64,000 bases of DNA. Source: Shewanella sp. Isolate11 (GTDB lineage: Bacteria; Pseudomonadota; Gammaproteobacteria; Enterobacterales; Shewanellaceae). Within the stretch, counting starts at the first letter, position 1. Each line of letters begins with the position of its first letter. Position numbers and translations under genes: made by a program. The notes beneath the pieces are model-generated. The model was given only the letters and a program-made list of their open reading frames with translations, ran no database searches and was not told the DNA's origin. Shown here piece by piece: positions 27,560 to 36,438 of this stretch. Location: NCBI RefSeq assembly GCF_022398315.1, contig NZ_JAKEVF010000002.1, positions 283,278 to 347,277 of the forward strand, in the 5' to 3' direction.

Positions 27560-28619
27560 ATCTATCTATATTACGCTGGTTGTTGCAGCACTAACAGGTT
27601 CTGTTGCAACAGTTGATGCGAATACGTTAGCAGCCGATAGTAAGGTTGAGGCTCAACCAGCGCATAATTTTGTTGAGCGCCGAGCCGATCCTTGGGTGAT
27701 TAAAGCGCCTGATGGCGGGTATTTTTTTACCGCTTCTGTGCCTGAATTTGATCTTATTGAGATTCGTTACTCAAAAACGATTGCAGGATTAGCGACGGCT
27801 AAGACCAGAGCAGTATGGCATAAGCATGATATCGGGCCGATGAGTATCGATATCTGGGCACCTGAGATGCATTACATCGATGGCAAATGGTATCTCTATT
27901 ACGCTGCCAGTGATATCAATACCCGTTTCCATAACCGCATGTACGTGTTGGGTCTGGAAGGTGACGATCCGATGACGGGTGAGTGGAAAGAGCTAGGCAG
28001 GATGCAGACCGAGCGTTCGGCATTCTCTTTAGATGAAACCACTTTCAATGTCGGTGAGCAGCATTATGCGATCTGGGCTCAGCAGGATAGGGCAAAAACC
28101 TATAATACTGGCTTAGTGATCGCAAAAATGACCTCACCTACGGCAACAGCCTTACCGGAAACCATCATTAGCGAGCCATTGCTGGAATGGGAACGCTTAG
28201 GCTTTAAGGTGAACGAAGGGGCTGCAGTGATCAAACATGCAGGCAAAATCTTCGTGAGCTACTCAGCCAGTGCCACTGACGATCGTTACAGCATGGGGTT
28301 GATCTGGGCCGATGAAGATGCGGATCTGCTCGATGCGAGCAGCTGGCACAAGTTGCCAGATCCTGTGTTTACCACTCAGCCACAACTAAAGCGTTATGGC
28401 CCAGGTCATAATAGTTTTGTTTTAGCTGAAGATGGTAAAACTTGGTTAATGTTCTATCACGCCAGAGATTATCTCGAGCTGCAAGGCACGCCGTTAACCG
28501 ACGGTAATCGTCATACTCGGGTACGTGCGATCACTTGGGATGAAAAGGGGTTTCCAGAGTTCCATAATGATCTCTCGGATCAACAGACCTTAGAGATGGT
28601 GGGTTATAGCCTTAAATAA
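27552..28619 (+). CDS. Exported GH43 exo-alpha-L-arabinofuranosidase-type enzyme
   Basis: A 355-residue GH43 protein with a signal peptide (IYITLVVAALTGSVATVDA) and a single propeller domain. The catalytic base is D46 in ERRADPWVI; SLDETTF and VNEGAAVIKH carry the pKa-modulating Asp and the acid Glu. This ADPWV...NEGAA form resembles exo-1,5-alpha-L-arabinofuranosidases of GH43 subfamily 26. I chose the ATG at 27552, within the last codons of araZ and after AAGGGTG. Periplasmic release of arabinose beside its importer is the likely role. Confidence 0.83.
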   Translation: MHKSIYITLVVAALTGSVATVDANTLAADSKVEAQPAHNFVERRADPWVIKAPDGGYFFTASVPEFDLIEIRYSKTIAGLATAKTRAVWHKHDIGPMSIDIWAPEMHYIDGKWYLYYAASDINTRFHNRMYVLGLEGDDPMTGEWKELGRMQTERSAFSLDETTFNVGEQHYAIWAQQDRAKTYNTGLVIAKMTSPTATALPETIISEPLLEWERLGFKVNEGAAVIKHAGKIFVSYSASATDDRYSMGLIWADEDADLLDASSWHKLPDPVFTTQPQLKRYGPGHNSFVLAEDGKTWLMFYHARDYLELQGTPLTDGNRHTRVRAITWDEKGFPEFHNDLSDQQTLEMVGYSLK

Positions 28620-28645
28620 TCAGTTTAAGCATCTTGTTTCGATAA

Positions 28646-28673
28646 AGCGTCTACCTAAGTAGACGTTTTTTTA
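28646..28673 (+). terminator. Terminator of the dehydratase-araUVWZ-GH43 operon
   Basis: CGTCTAC (28648-28654) pairs with GTAGACG (28659-28665) around CTAA, followed by seven T. Confidence 0.9.
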
Positions 28674-28796
28674 AGGCAGCTAATTGCTTATAAATCAGTT
28701 AATTAGCATGACATTTAAATTATTTAACTAATACTTATGTGTAAGCCATAGTGACATTTGAACACTATCTACTTTTATGGTTATAGGGATTTAACA

Positions 28797-28937
28797 ATAC
28801 GAAAATTCCTCGCATTATCAATTTTTAGTGCTTGTTCGTTGGTATGTACCTCGGCAGAACAATCATACTCATCCAAAGACTCTGTTATAGAACCTACATA
28901 CTATTTGCATCTACCACTGACGACAAAAAGCATTTAG
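28797..28937 (+). pseudogene. Remnant of an exported-protein gene with an ATA start
   Basis: A frame of 46 codons begins with ATA seven bases after AGGGA (28785-28789). It reads IRKFLALSIFSACSLVCTSA and looks just like a signal peptide, then stops at TAG. Another frame continues with plausible protein (ASTTDDKKHLVDDYWVRANR, up to about 28984) before a stop. A start-codon change (ATG to ATA), a frameshift and truncation would explain this. The parent family is not recognised. The remainder of 28674-29051 holds no intact gene. Confidence 0.5.
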
Positions 28938-29051
28938 TTGATGATTATTGGGTTAGAGCAAACAGGCGAGGCTACAATATCTAATCAGTGCTGCCAGAGA
29001 TGGACGATCAAGGTGTGTCGAACTCATTGTTGGATCAACAGTGATGGAATC

Positions 29052-29086
29052 AAAAAAAGCGAGCAGGATAACTGCTCGCTTTTTTA
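29052..29086. terminator. Bidirectional terminator before the GH127 gene 3' end
   Basis: AGCGAGCAG (29058-29066) pairs with CTGCTCGCT (29072-29080) around GATAA, with seven A before and six T after. It mainly ends the minus-strand GH127 transcript. Confidence 0.9.
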
Positions 29087-29106
29087 CATCACATAGATAG
29101 TTTTGG

Positions 29107-31470
29107 TTACTTTTCTTCTGGCTTCATCAAGCGCACTTCATATAAACCGCCCGCGATAGAACCAGGCTTGGCTTTAAATTTCACTCTAAAAGGCTGTGTA
29201 GTGTCTTTGAGTAACTTAGCTGGGATAGGGAAGGCCTCAGTGAAATAATCAGGCCCCTTGTCTCCAGTTAACTTAACGGTGGCAAGGTACTTCTTGTCAA
29301 TCAAGATATCGAATTCACGGTTATTATCTAAACCAAAGAAGGTCAGACGCAGTACAGGCTGAGTTTCGCCTTTGGCATTGAGTTGATAGCTGAACCAGTC
29401 ATGGGCATGACGCCAGTGACGAGTGCCATTGAGCCCCGCTTCGCTGCGAGAAGCCTCAAAGAAGTGGTCCGATTCCGGTTGCTGCTCACCAGGCTGGACT
29501 AAATCTAGAGTGCTGGCGGCAAGTTCAGCGGCTTGCTTGGATTGTGCGGCAAGTCTGGCTTGTAGGCTTTGCCAGTTATCGGTACTGCTTTGACCAAAGT
29601 AGACGCTATAACGGCTGTCATGCAGTCTGAAGAATGGGATCAGCTCCAGTTTCTCTCCAAGATTGAGCTTAGCATTACCTGTGGTGAAGGCGAGGGTACT
29701 ACTAGGCACTTTCTTAATATCCTTAAGGAACTGAGTGCCATCGCTGATAAATACAGGGGCATTTTCAGGCTCACAGGTTGGGCCTTTGGCGATGTGTCCC
29801 ATGCGGCTGTCATCGGCAACGAAATTAATCTGCTCATTAGGGAAGGGATTGGTTTTCGCAGCAAGAACGATAGGGCCGTAAAGTACTGAGTAGTAGGCCG
29901 ATTTGTCTGGCATCTGCTCTAGGCTGATGTTCATTGGCAAAGTGATAGTTACTTTATCACCCGCTTGCCATTGACGCTCAAGCTGTACATATTCGCCCGG
30001 CTTAGCGGTGATATTCTGTGTCTTACCGTTTACATTGACTGTCAGTTCCCCTGCATCTACCCATACAGGATAACGTAGGTTTAAGCCAAATTTAGCACTG
30101 GAGAGGATCTCAATCTCACTAGTGTTAGTGTCAGGGAACTGAGTCGTTTGTTTCAGTTTCACCTGTTTTGATTGCCAATTTAGCGTCGAGTCGATAAACA
30201 GGTTCACGAACAGTTGATCTTGCTCCTGGGCGTAGATCATCTCACCGTATTTAGCATGGTTCTCGATCCCTGAACCCACACAACACCACATGCTTTTTTG
30301 TGGGTCTGAATAAACACGGTATTGATTGGGCCGCATGGCGGTGAAGTAAACTAGACCACCAGTTTCTGGGTTTTGTGATGACAAAATATGGTTGTATAAC
30401 GCACGCTCATAATAGTCTATGTAGTTAAGGTCGCCGTTACCTTCATACAATAGCTTTGATAGCTTTAACATATTGTAGGTGTTACAGGTCTCAGGGCCTT
30501 CAACTGACTCCAACATGCTAGAGAAATCATTACTTGGATGAAAATGTTCACGGACACTGTTACCTCCGATCGAGACCGTTCTGTGATTAACTATGGTTTG
30601 CCAGAAAAAGTCAGCACTATCATGCCAGTCTTTGTTATGTTCGAGTTGAGCAATACGAGCGACCCCAACAATCTTAGGGATCTGCGTGTTGGCATGTAAG
30701 CCGGTTAGGGCATCTTTATGTTCAAGCAGAGGGTTTAATACAGACAGATCGGTATAACGCTTTGCCAAGGTTAAGTAAGCCTTGTTTCCTGTAATATCAT
30801 AGACATCGGCTAAGGTTTCGTTAAGCCCACCATATTCAGTACGTAACATTAACTGAAGCTGTTGGTCACTTAGGTTTTTACTCAGTTCAAGCATCCAATC
30901 ACTGAATAGTACCATCATCTTTTTAGCTTGCTCATTACCTGTGTAGATATAAGCGTCTTTTAAACCTGCAAACACTTTATGCACGTTATACCAAGGCACC
31001 CAAGCTTCATTGAGGGTGAATAAGTCAGCGCGAATATCGCCTTCAGCAATGGATTTCCATAATTTAGCACCGTTAGGTACGCCGCCTACATAACCATTGC
31101 CATTGGCTTGTTGGCATTTGTTGAGTTCTTCAACCATGTAGTTAAGGCGTTCGAGTACTTTACTGTCACCAGTTGAGGCGTACATGAGTGAAAGGGCACT
31201 TAAATAATGACCACCGATATGACCATCGAGGCCAGTATCTTCCCAATTAGGGTAGTTAGGTGCATCACTTGGCAGTCCAGCTTCTTTACGGTATGGAGCA
31301 AGTAACCGCTCAGGGTCCATTACCATCAAATAATGTAAATCGGTTTGTTGTGCGTGAAGAAATGGGCCGTCGGTAATTCGCACATCTTGCAGTGGCACGG
31401 GTGTGGGTTGCAGTGCCAAAGCAATACTGCTGTTCAACATTAGCGCTGCAGCGGTTAGTAATCTTTTCAT
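29107..31470 (-). CDS. GH127 beta-L-arabinofuranosidase-type hydrolase
   Basis: A 787-residue exported enzyme of GH127 (formerly DUF1680). The signal peptide runs to about SIALA-LQ. The (alpha/alpha)6 barrel includes GLDGHIGGHYLSALSLMY and WYNVHKVFAGL. The zinc and catalytic set known from the Bifidobacterium enzyme (Glu338, Cys340, Cys417, Cys418) is matched by E327 and C329 in EGPETCNTY and C396-C397 in SMWCCVGSG. It should release beta-linked L-arabinofuranose, with cysteine as nucleophile. I start at the ATG at 31470 after TTAGGTGG; a GTG three codons earlier lies in that site. It follows the GPH symporter, separated by a terminator-like hairpin. Confidence 0.88.
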   Translation of the reverse strand: MKRLLTAAALMLNSSIALALQPTPVPLQDVRITDGPFLHAQQTDLHYLMVMDPERLLAPYRKEAGLPSDAPNYPNWEDTGLDGHIGGHYLSALSLMYASTGDSKVLERLNYMVEELNKCQQANGNGYVGGVPNGAKLWKSIAEGDIRADLFTLNEAWVPWYNVHKVFAGLKDAYIYTGNEQAKKMMVLFSDWMLELSKNLSDQQLQLMLRTEYGGLNETLADVYDITGNKAYLTLAKRYTDLSVLNPLLEHKDALTGLHANTQIPKIVGVARIAQLEHNKDWHDSADFFWQTIVNHRTVSIGGNSVREHFHPSNDFSSMLESVEGPETCNTYNMLKLSKLLYEGNGDLNYIDYYERALYNHILSSQNPETGGLVYFTAMRPNQYRVYSDPQKSMWCCVGSGIENHAKYGEMIYAQEQDQLFVNLFIDSTLNWQSKQVKLKQTTQFPDTNTSEIEILSSAKFGLNLRYPVWVDAGELTVNVNGKTQNITAKPGEYVQLERQWQAGDKVTITLPMNISLEQMPDKSAYYSVLYGPIVLAAKTNPFPNEQINFVADDSRMGHIAKGPTCEPENAPVFISDGTQFLKDIKKVPSSTLAFTTGNAKLNLGEKLELIPFFRLHDSRYSVYFGQSSTDNWQSLQARLAAQSKQAAELAASTLDLVQPGEQQPESDHFFEASRSEAGLNGTRHWRHAHDWFSYQLNAKGETQPVLRLTFFGLDNNREFDILIDKKYLATVKLTGDKGPDYFTEAFPIPAKLLKDTTQPFRVKFKAKPGSIAGGLYEVRLMKPEEK

Positions 31471-31486
31471 TTTTTCCACCTAATAA

Positions 31487-31512
31487 AAAGCTCCTAACAG
31501 GTAGGAGCTTAG
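31487..31512 (-). terminator. Intercistronic terminator/attenuator between GPH symporter and GH127 gene
   Basis: Read on the minus strand, AAGCTCCTA pairs with TAGGAGCTT and TTTTTATTA follows. It lies about 10 bp before the ribosome binding site of the GH127 gene, so it may let only part of the transcripts through. Confidence 0.7.
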
Positions 31513-31640
31513 AATGTGTACTGGCTTACTCCTGCAGAGTTGTTTTTATCTCTGCTGATTTATGCCAATTTTCAGGGGCTAACAGTGATACATCTTTAGC
31601 ATCGAAGTGTAGACCCAGACTGTCCTTTCCTTGGCCTTTG

Positions 31641-33038
31641 TTAAACGTTAACAGGCTTCGCCCCGTCAGACTGAATACTTTCACTAGCAGAATCGATGAA
31701 AGTGATATCTTCCAGCTGGGCTTTAATTTTTTCGTAGCTGCTGTCACTGATATGGTACTTAAACATCAGAGAACCCATTAACGTGTGGAAGAACCCTGGA
31801 ATCACGGTTAGCATTAGCGCAATACCTGTTAGGGTAAATTCACTCTGAACTGCACCGGCTTCATAATTGAAGTAGGTAAGTAGCATACCGACCACAAAAC
31901 CTGCCAGACCCATACCTGCTTTTTGAGCAAACGAAATACCGCCAAAGGCTAGGCCTGAAACACGGTGTCCATTTTTAACTGTGCCGTAATCAACGGCTTC
32001 TGAGATGATTGACCAGAACACAGGTGCATGTAAATCAACCACAAATGAGATAAGGAAATAGAGCACGAAGGCTAACATGATATCGCCAGGCTGAACGGCG
32101 AAGAACATGATGACACTTAAGATACCGACCAAGATTTGGCTGTATCTAAACAATTTAAGTTTACAGAAACGCTTGGTGATCCAAGTCGAAGCCACCATAG
32201 CTAAAATAGCTGCGCCTACACCAGTGGATAGGAAGGCTGAGAGCATTTTAGCATCGCCGCCTAGATAGTAAGTTGCGTAGTAAGCTGCAACTGAACCACG
32301 GATCACATAACCGATAGTGCCAATAACGCAGATAGAAACTAATATGCGCCATTGGTCATTACGCATCAATAACTTGAATTGAGTTGAAATCGGCTTAGTT
32401 TCAACTTTATAGGCAACGCGTTCGCGAGTGGTAAAGAAGCAAAAAAGGAACAATAATGTTGCCATTAAGCCCATTAGACCCATAGCTGCTTGATAACCCG
32501 ATGCTAAATTATCACCACCCCATTTTTGAGCCAAAATCGGCACTATGATGGTAACTAAGAAAGCCGCTACTTTTGCGAAGAATAGACGATAACCGTTTGC
32601 TGATAGACGCTCTTTGGGGTTATCTGTCATCACACCAATGACTGAGATGTAAGGGATCGTTACCGTTGTGAAGATGATGGTGACTAAAATATAAGTCGAG
32701 TAAGCCCAGATAAGTTTACTGTTGTAATCCCAATCTGGTGTACTGAAAGTCAAGAAGACCGAGATGCCGAAGGGGACGGCCATAAATAGGAAGTAGGGGC
32801 GATAACGTCCCCAGCGGGTGGTGACCTTATCATTGATGATGCCCATTAATGGGTCGGTAACGGCATCGATGAGTCTTACCACTAAAAACAAGATCCCAAG
32901 ATCTGCAGGTTTCAAACCAAAAATATCAGTGTAAAAATAGGTAATGATTAACATCATTGATGAAATCACTACGTTTACTGCCATGTCACCAGAGCCATAG
33001 CCTACTTTTTCAAGTACTGAAAGCTTATGCGTACTCAT
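31641..33038 (-). CDS. GPH-family sugar:cation symporter
   Basis: A 465-residue inner-membrane transporter of the glycoside-pentoside-hexuronide (MelB/XynB-like) family with about 12 helices. KVGYGSGDMAVNVVISSMML, LIDAVTDPLMGIINDKVTTRWGRYRPYF and the central APVFWSIISEAVDYGTVKNG are typical. It is divergent from the arabinanase at 33239, sharing a promoter region with an AraR-like site, and precedes the GH127 gene. Arabino-oligosaccharides or arabinose are the likely cargo, driven by Na+ or H+. Residues 448-465 are a soluble tail. Confidence 0.85.
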   Translation of the reverse strand: MSTHKLSVLEKVGYGSGDMAVNVVISSMMLIITYFYTDIFGLKPADLGILFLVVRLIDAVTDPLMGIINDKVTTRWGRYRPYFLFMAVPFGISVFLTFSTPDWDYNSKLIWAYSTYILVTIIFTTVTIPYISVIGVMTDNPKERLSANGYRLFFAKVAAFLVTIIVPILAQKWGGDNLASGYQAAMGLMGLMATLLFLFCFFTTRERVAYKVETKPISTQFKLLMRNDQWRILVSICVIGTIGYVIRGSVAAYYATYYLGGDAKMLSAFLSTGVGAAILAMVASTWITKRFCKLKLFRYSQILVGILSVIMFFAVQPGDIMLAFVLYFLISFVVDLHAPVFWSIISEAVDYGTVKNGHRVSGLAFGGISFAQKAGMGLAGFVVGMLLTYFNYEAGAVQSEFTLTGIALMLTVIPGFFHTLMGSLMFKYHISDSSYEKIKAQLEDITFIDSASESIQSDGAKPVNV

Positions 33039-33114
33039 CCAGGTTCCCTTATATGTTATTACAGCTACATCACTTCATTGGGATAGTGTACAGCCGTTAA
33101 CTATGATCCTTTCG

Positions 33115-33136
33115 ACAAATTTACTGTTAAATTTGT
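33115..33136. promoter_or_regulatory. 22-bp inverted repeat between GPH symporter and arabinanase genes
   Basis: ACAAATTTA-CTGT-TAAATTTGT has perfect 9-bp arms. It does not match the AraR-like motif. It could bind another regulator, or form part of the symporter promoter. Confidence 0.4.
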
Positions 33137-33179
33137 GCGATGGGATTGTTAATTGTGAAATTGATAGTAAGATATTCTT

Positions 33180-33196
33180 ATTCATCATACAATAGC
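33180..33196 (-). promoter_or_regulatory. Putative AraR operator before the arabinanase gene
   Basis: On the minus strand this reads GCTATTGTATGATGAAT. It matches the site at 41455-41471 at 16 of 17 bases and the site at 41352-41368 at 15 of 17. It lies between divergent genes. Confidence 0.7.
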
Positions 33197-33238
33197 ATTA
33201 ATAGTAAAACCTTGATGCATGTAGAACTAGGAGAGATG

Positions 33239-34279
33239 ATGTCAAACATCAGAAGTAAAGTATTCAATCATTTAAAAAGTTTGACCTTAGTTGGGCTGGT
33301 TGGTTTTAGTGCACAAATAAATGCAGCACAAGTCAGTATTCATGATCCTGTGATGGCAAAAGAGGGTGACAGTTACTATCTGTTTAGCACAGGCCCTGGT
33401 ATCACAATCTATTCTTCTACAGACAAAGTTCATTGGCAAAACTCAGGCCGAGTATTTGAAACTGAGCCAACATGGGCGCGAGATGTTGCTCCAAGTTTCA
33501 ATGGTCACCTTTGGGCGCCAGATATCTTCGAACACAATGGCACCTTCTACCTTTATTACTCTGTGTCTGCTTTTGGTAAAAATACTTCAGCCATAGGTGT
33601 GGCAGTCAGTAAATCCCTCGATCCTAAGTCAAAAGACTATAACTGGCAGGATAAGGGCATTATCGTTGAATCAGTGCCTTACCGTGATGACTGGAATGCG
33701 ATTGATCCTAATATCATCATTGACGAAAAAGGTACGCCTTGGATGAGTTTTGGCTCGTTCTGGGGAGGAATGAAACTGGTTAAACTTAATGACGATCTGA
33801 TTTCTATGGCAGAGCCACAAGAATGGCACACATTAGCTAAGCTTGATCGTCCTGCATTTGAAGACGATGCAGAGCCAGGTCCAGCACAAATAGAAGCTCC
33901 TTTCATCTTTAAAAAGGGAGATTTTTATTATCTAACCGTGTCTTACGGCTTATGTTGCCGTGGAGATGACAGCACTTACCGTATGGCTATCGGTCGCTCA
34001 ACTTCTGTAACAGGTCCTTACTTAGATAAAGAAGGTAAGGATATGGCTAAGGGCGGCGGTAGTGTGTTGTTAAATGGTACGAAAGCTTGGCCAGGACTGG
34101 GTCATAACAGTATGTATGAATTTGATGGCAAAGATTATTTAGTCTTCCATGCTTATGAGTCTGCTGATAACGGCTTACAGAAGTTAAAAATGATTGAACT
34201 TGATTGGGATAAAAATGGGTGGCCAACGTTCGATCCAAAAGCATTAGATAATTACGAAAGCGTATTAATTAGCAAGTAG
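33239..34279 (+). CDS. Exported GH43 endo-alpha-1,5-L-arabinanase
   Basis: A 346-residue GH43 enzyme with a signal peptide ending near QINAA. The catalytic residues D36 (SIHDPVM), D156 (WNAIDPNI) and E219 (QIEAPFIF) fall exactly two positions from D38, D158 and E221 of Cellvibrio arabinanase A, and GHLWAPDIF, SFWGGMKL and GLGHNSMY also match that group. It should cut internal 1,5-arabinan bonds. Two adjacent ATGs (33236, 33239) follow AGGAG; spacing favours 33239. Frames opening further upstream would run through the operator. It is 9 bp before another GH43 gene. Confidence 0.88.
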   Translation: MSNIRSKVFNHLKSLTLVGLVGFSAQINAAQVSIHDPVMAKEGDSYYLFSTGPGITIYSSTDKVHWQNSGRVFETEPTWARDVAPSFNGHLWAPDIFEHNGTFYLYYSVSAFGKNTSAIGVAVSKSLDPKSKDYNWQDKGIIVESVPYRDDWNAIDPNIIIDEKGTPWMSFGSFWGGMKLVKLNDDLISMAEPQEWHTLAKLDRPAFEDDAEPGPAQIEAPFIFKKGDFYYLTVSYGLCCRGDDSTYRMAIGRSTSVTGPYLDKEGKDMAKGGGSVLLNGTKAWPGLGHNSMYEFDGKDYLVFHAYESADNGLQKLKMIELDWDKNGWPTFDPKALDNYESVLISK

Positions 34280-34288
34280 GTGATAATA

Positions 34289-36160
34289 ATGAGTCATATT
34301 TTTACAAAATCGCTAACGGCTGTGGCATTGATGGCAGCGTTATCGATTCCCGCTGTTGAGGCTGCACCTGTACAGCAACAAAGCACAAAAATCAGCGGTG
34401 ACACTTTTTCTAACCCATTATTCCGTAATGGTGCCGATCCTTGGTTGCACTATTTCAATGGTAACTATTACTTAACCACAACAACCTGGACATCAGAGTT
34501 GGTTATGCGTAAGTCGCCAACCATTGAAGGCTTAGCCGATGCGCCTGCGCATAATATTTGGTCGGGTACCGATAAGTCACGTTGCTGTAATTTCTGGGCG
34601 TTCGAATTCCATCCACTGCAAACTGAAAACGGCTTGCGCTGGTACGTTATTTATACCTCTGGTATTGAAGAAAACTTCGATGGTCAGCGCAATCACATCC
34701 TTGAGAGTGAAGGCAGCGACCCTATGGGGCCATACAAGTTTAAAGGCACACCAATGCCTGATCATTGGAACATCGACGGCAGCTATTTCGAGCATGATGG
34801 CCAGTTGTATTTCTTATGGTCAGAATGGCATGGCGACGATCAGGTTAACTTGATTGCTAAAATGTCAAACCCATGGACAGTAGTGGGTGAACACGAGGTG
34901 ATCACTAAGCCTGAATATGACTGGGAAAAATCGGGTCTAAACGTTAACGAAGGTCCAGAGATCATCGTTCATAACGATAGAACCTTCCTAGTTCATTCTT
35001 CAAGTTTCTGTAACACCGAAGATTATAAACTTGCTGTAGTCGAGTTAACTGGCAAAGATCCAATGGATCCAGCATCTTGGACTAAATATGACGAACCTTT
35101 CTTCAGTAAAGGTAATGGCGTCTTTGGTCCAGGTCACCATGGCTTCTTTACCTCTCCTGACGGAAGTGAAGACTGGTTAGTTTATCATGGCAATTCATCT
35201 CCTACCGATGGTTGTAGTGGTACTCGTGCTGCACGTGCTCAGCCAATAAAATGGGATAAAAATGGTTTGCCTAACTTTGGTGAACCAAAAGCTGATAAAC
35301 AACAGCTTCCTGTCCCAAGTGGCGAGCAAGGCCCATTAACCGCTAAGGTTGAAGGTGTTAAGTATCGCATTGTAAATCATGACATTAATCAATGTATGGT
35401 GACAGATGCTAAAGGCAAGGTTACGGTTGCTGATTGTGATAAACAAGGAAGCAGCTGGGTAATCGATCCGACTAATGAAGGTTTATATCGTCTTGCGAAT
35501 GCTCAGTACGGTACTTTCTTGACTCAAGAGCAATGCCAAGACGAAGCCGCTACAGGCATCTCATCTAGCCCTTGGGTTGCTTCACGTTGCCAACGTTGGT
35601 CTGTTGATGCTACCCATGATGGTTGGTTCCGTTTTGCCAATGAGATGTCGATTAAAAACCTGCAAGCAAAAAGTTGTAGCAGCAAGTCAGGTGCTGAGCT
35701 TGTAGCCGGTGAAAATCGTCGAGGTGATTGCACCGACTGGCGAATCGAACCCGTGTCTGATTTTGCTATCGTCAGTGCATACAGTGGCCGTGTCGTCAGT
35801 GCTGAAAGCTGTGCTCACGATGCCAATGTGGTTCAACATGAATATACCGGCAGTGCATGTCAGCAGTGGAAAGCGGTTGCTACCTCTGAAGGTTATTATC
35901 GCATGCAGTCTGTAAACAGTGCCCAGCAATGTTTGGTCAGTGATCAAGGCAACTTGAAACTCGGAAGCTGTAAAACTGATGAGGGTGAGTGGCGCGCAGA
36001 GTATATGCCTAATGGTGCTTTACGTTTAGTAACGCGTAAAGGTGGCTCATCGATGAAACTTGAAAGTGAGTCTTATGCTAACGGCGATAACATGGTTGAA
36101 GCCGTTTGGAAAAGTACAATTTGGCAACACTTCTATTTAAGAGAGGTGAACGCTAAATAA
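34289..36160 (+). CDS. Exported GH43 enzyme with C-terminal ricin-type beta-trefoil domains
   Basis: A 623-residue protein. A signal peptide (LTAVALMAALSIPAVEA) leads to a GH43 propeller at residues about 35-330, with D50 in NGADPWLHY as base and E221 in VNEGPEIIVH as acid, resembling exo-arabinofuranosidases. Residues about 340-623 hold repeated units with paired cysteines (CMVTDAKGKVTVADC, SCSSKSGAELVAGENRRGDC, CLVSDQGNLKLGSC), a ricin/CBM13-like carbohydrate-binding region. I use the ATG at 34289 after TAGGTGA; a GTG at 34280 lies inside that site. It forms an operon with the arabinanase. Confidence 0.83.
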   Translation: MSHIFTKSLTAVALMAALSIPAVEAAPVQQQSTKISGDTFSNPLFRNGADPWLHYFNGNYYLTTTTWTSELVMRKSPTIEGLADAPAHNIWSGTDKSRCCNFWAFEFHPLQTENGLRWYVIYTSGIEENFDGQRNHILESEGSDPMGPYKFKGTPMPDHWNIDGSYFEHDGQLYFLWSEWHGDDQVNLIAKMSNPWTVVGEHEVITKPEYDWEKSGLNVNEGPEIIVHNDRTFLVHSSSFCNTEDYKLAVVELTGKDPMDPASWTKYDEPFFSKGNGVFGPGHHGFFTSPDGSEDWLVYHGNSSPTDGCSGTRAARAQPIKWDKNGLPNFGEPKADKQQLPVPSGEQGPLTAKVEGVKYRIVNHDINQCMVTDAKGKVTVADCDKQGSSWVIDPTNEGLYRLANAQYGTFLTQEQCQDEAATGISSSPWVASRCQRWSVDATHDGWFRFANEMSIKNLQAKSCSSKSGAELVAGENRRGDCTDWRIEPVSDFAIVSAYSGRVVSAESCAHDANVVQHEYTGSACQQWKAVATSEGYYRMQSVNSAQQCLVSDQGNLKLGSCKTDEGEWRAEYMPNGALRLVTRKGGSSMKLESESYANGDNMVEAVWKSTIWQHFYLREVNAK

Positions 36161-36250
36161 CGAACACTTTGTGTGTGTTTTTTGTCATAAAAGTATAGGT
36201 CGCTTTTTTTGACAAATTTGTTGAGCTTGCATCTATCGCTCAACGCCTTA

Positions 36251-36288
36251 TGCAGTAACCAAGGGAATTGGTTACTGCTTTTTTTTAC
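36251..36288 (+). terminator. Terminator of the arabinanase-GH43 operon
   Basis: GCAGTAACCAA pairs with TTGGTTACTGC around GGGAA, followed by eight T. Nothing else is seen in 36289-36380. Confidence 0.88.
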
Positions 36289-36382
36289 CTAAAATTTGCT
36301 ACAGCTAATAAGACACACTTAGATTACGCTAGCTTATATTGATTGCTGTTAGTTTGATTTAATAAACCTTAAAGACTAGACA

Positions 36383-36417
36383 ATAAAAAGCGATGCTGAC
36401 TAAGCATCGCTTTTTTA
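36383..36417. terminator. Bidirectional terminator before the GH97 gene 3' end
   Basis: GCGATGC (36390-36396) pairs with GCATCGC (36404-36410) with A-run left and T-run right. It ends the minus-strand GH97 transcript. Confidence 0.88.
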
Positions 36418-36438
36418 TTTAACATCATTACATTAACA

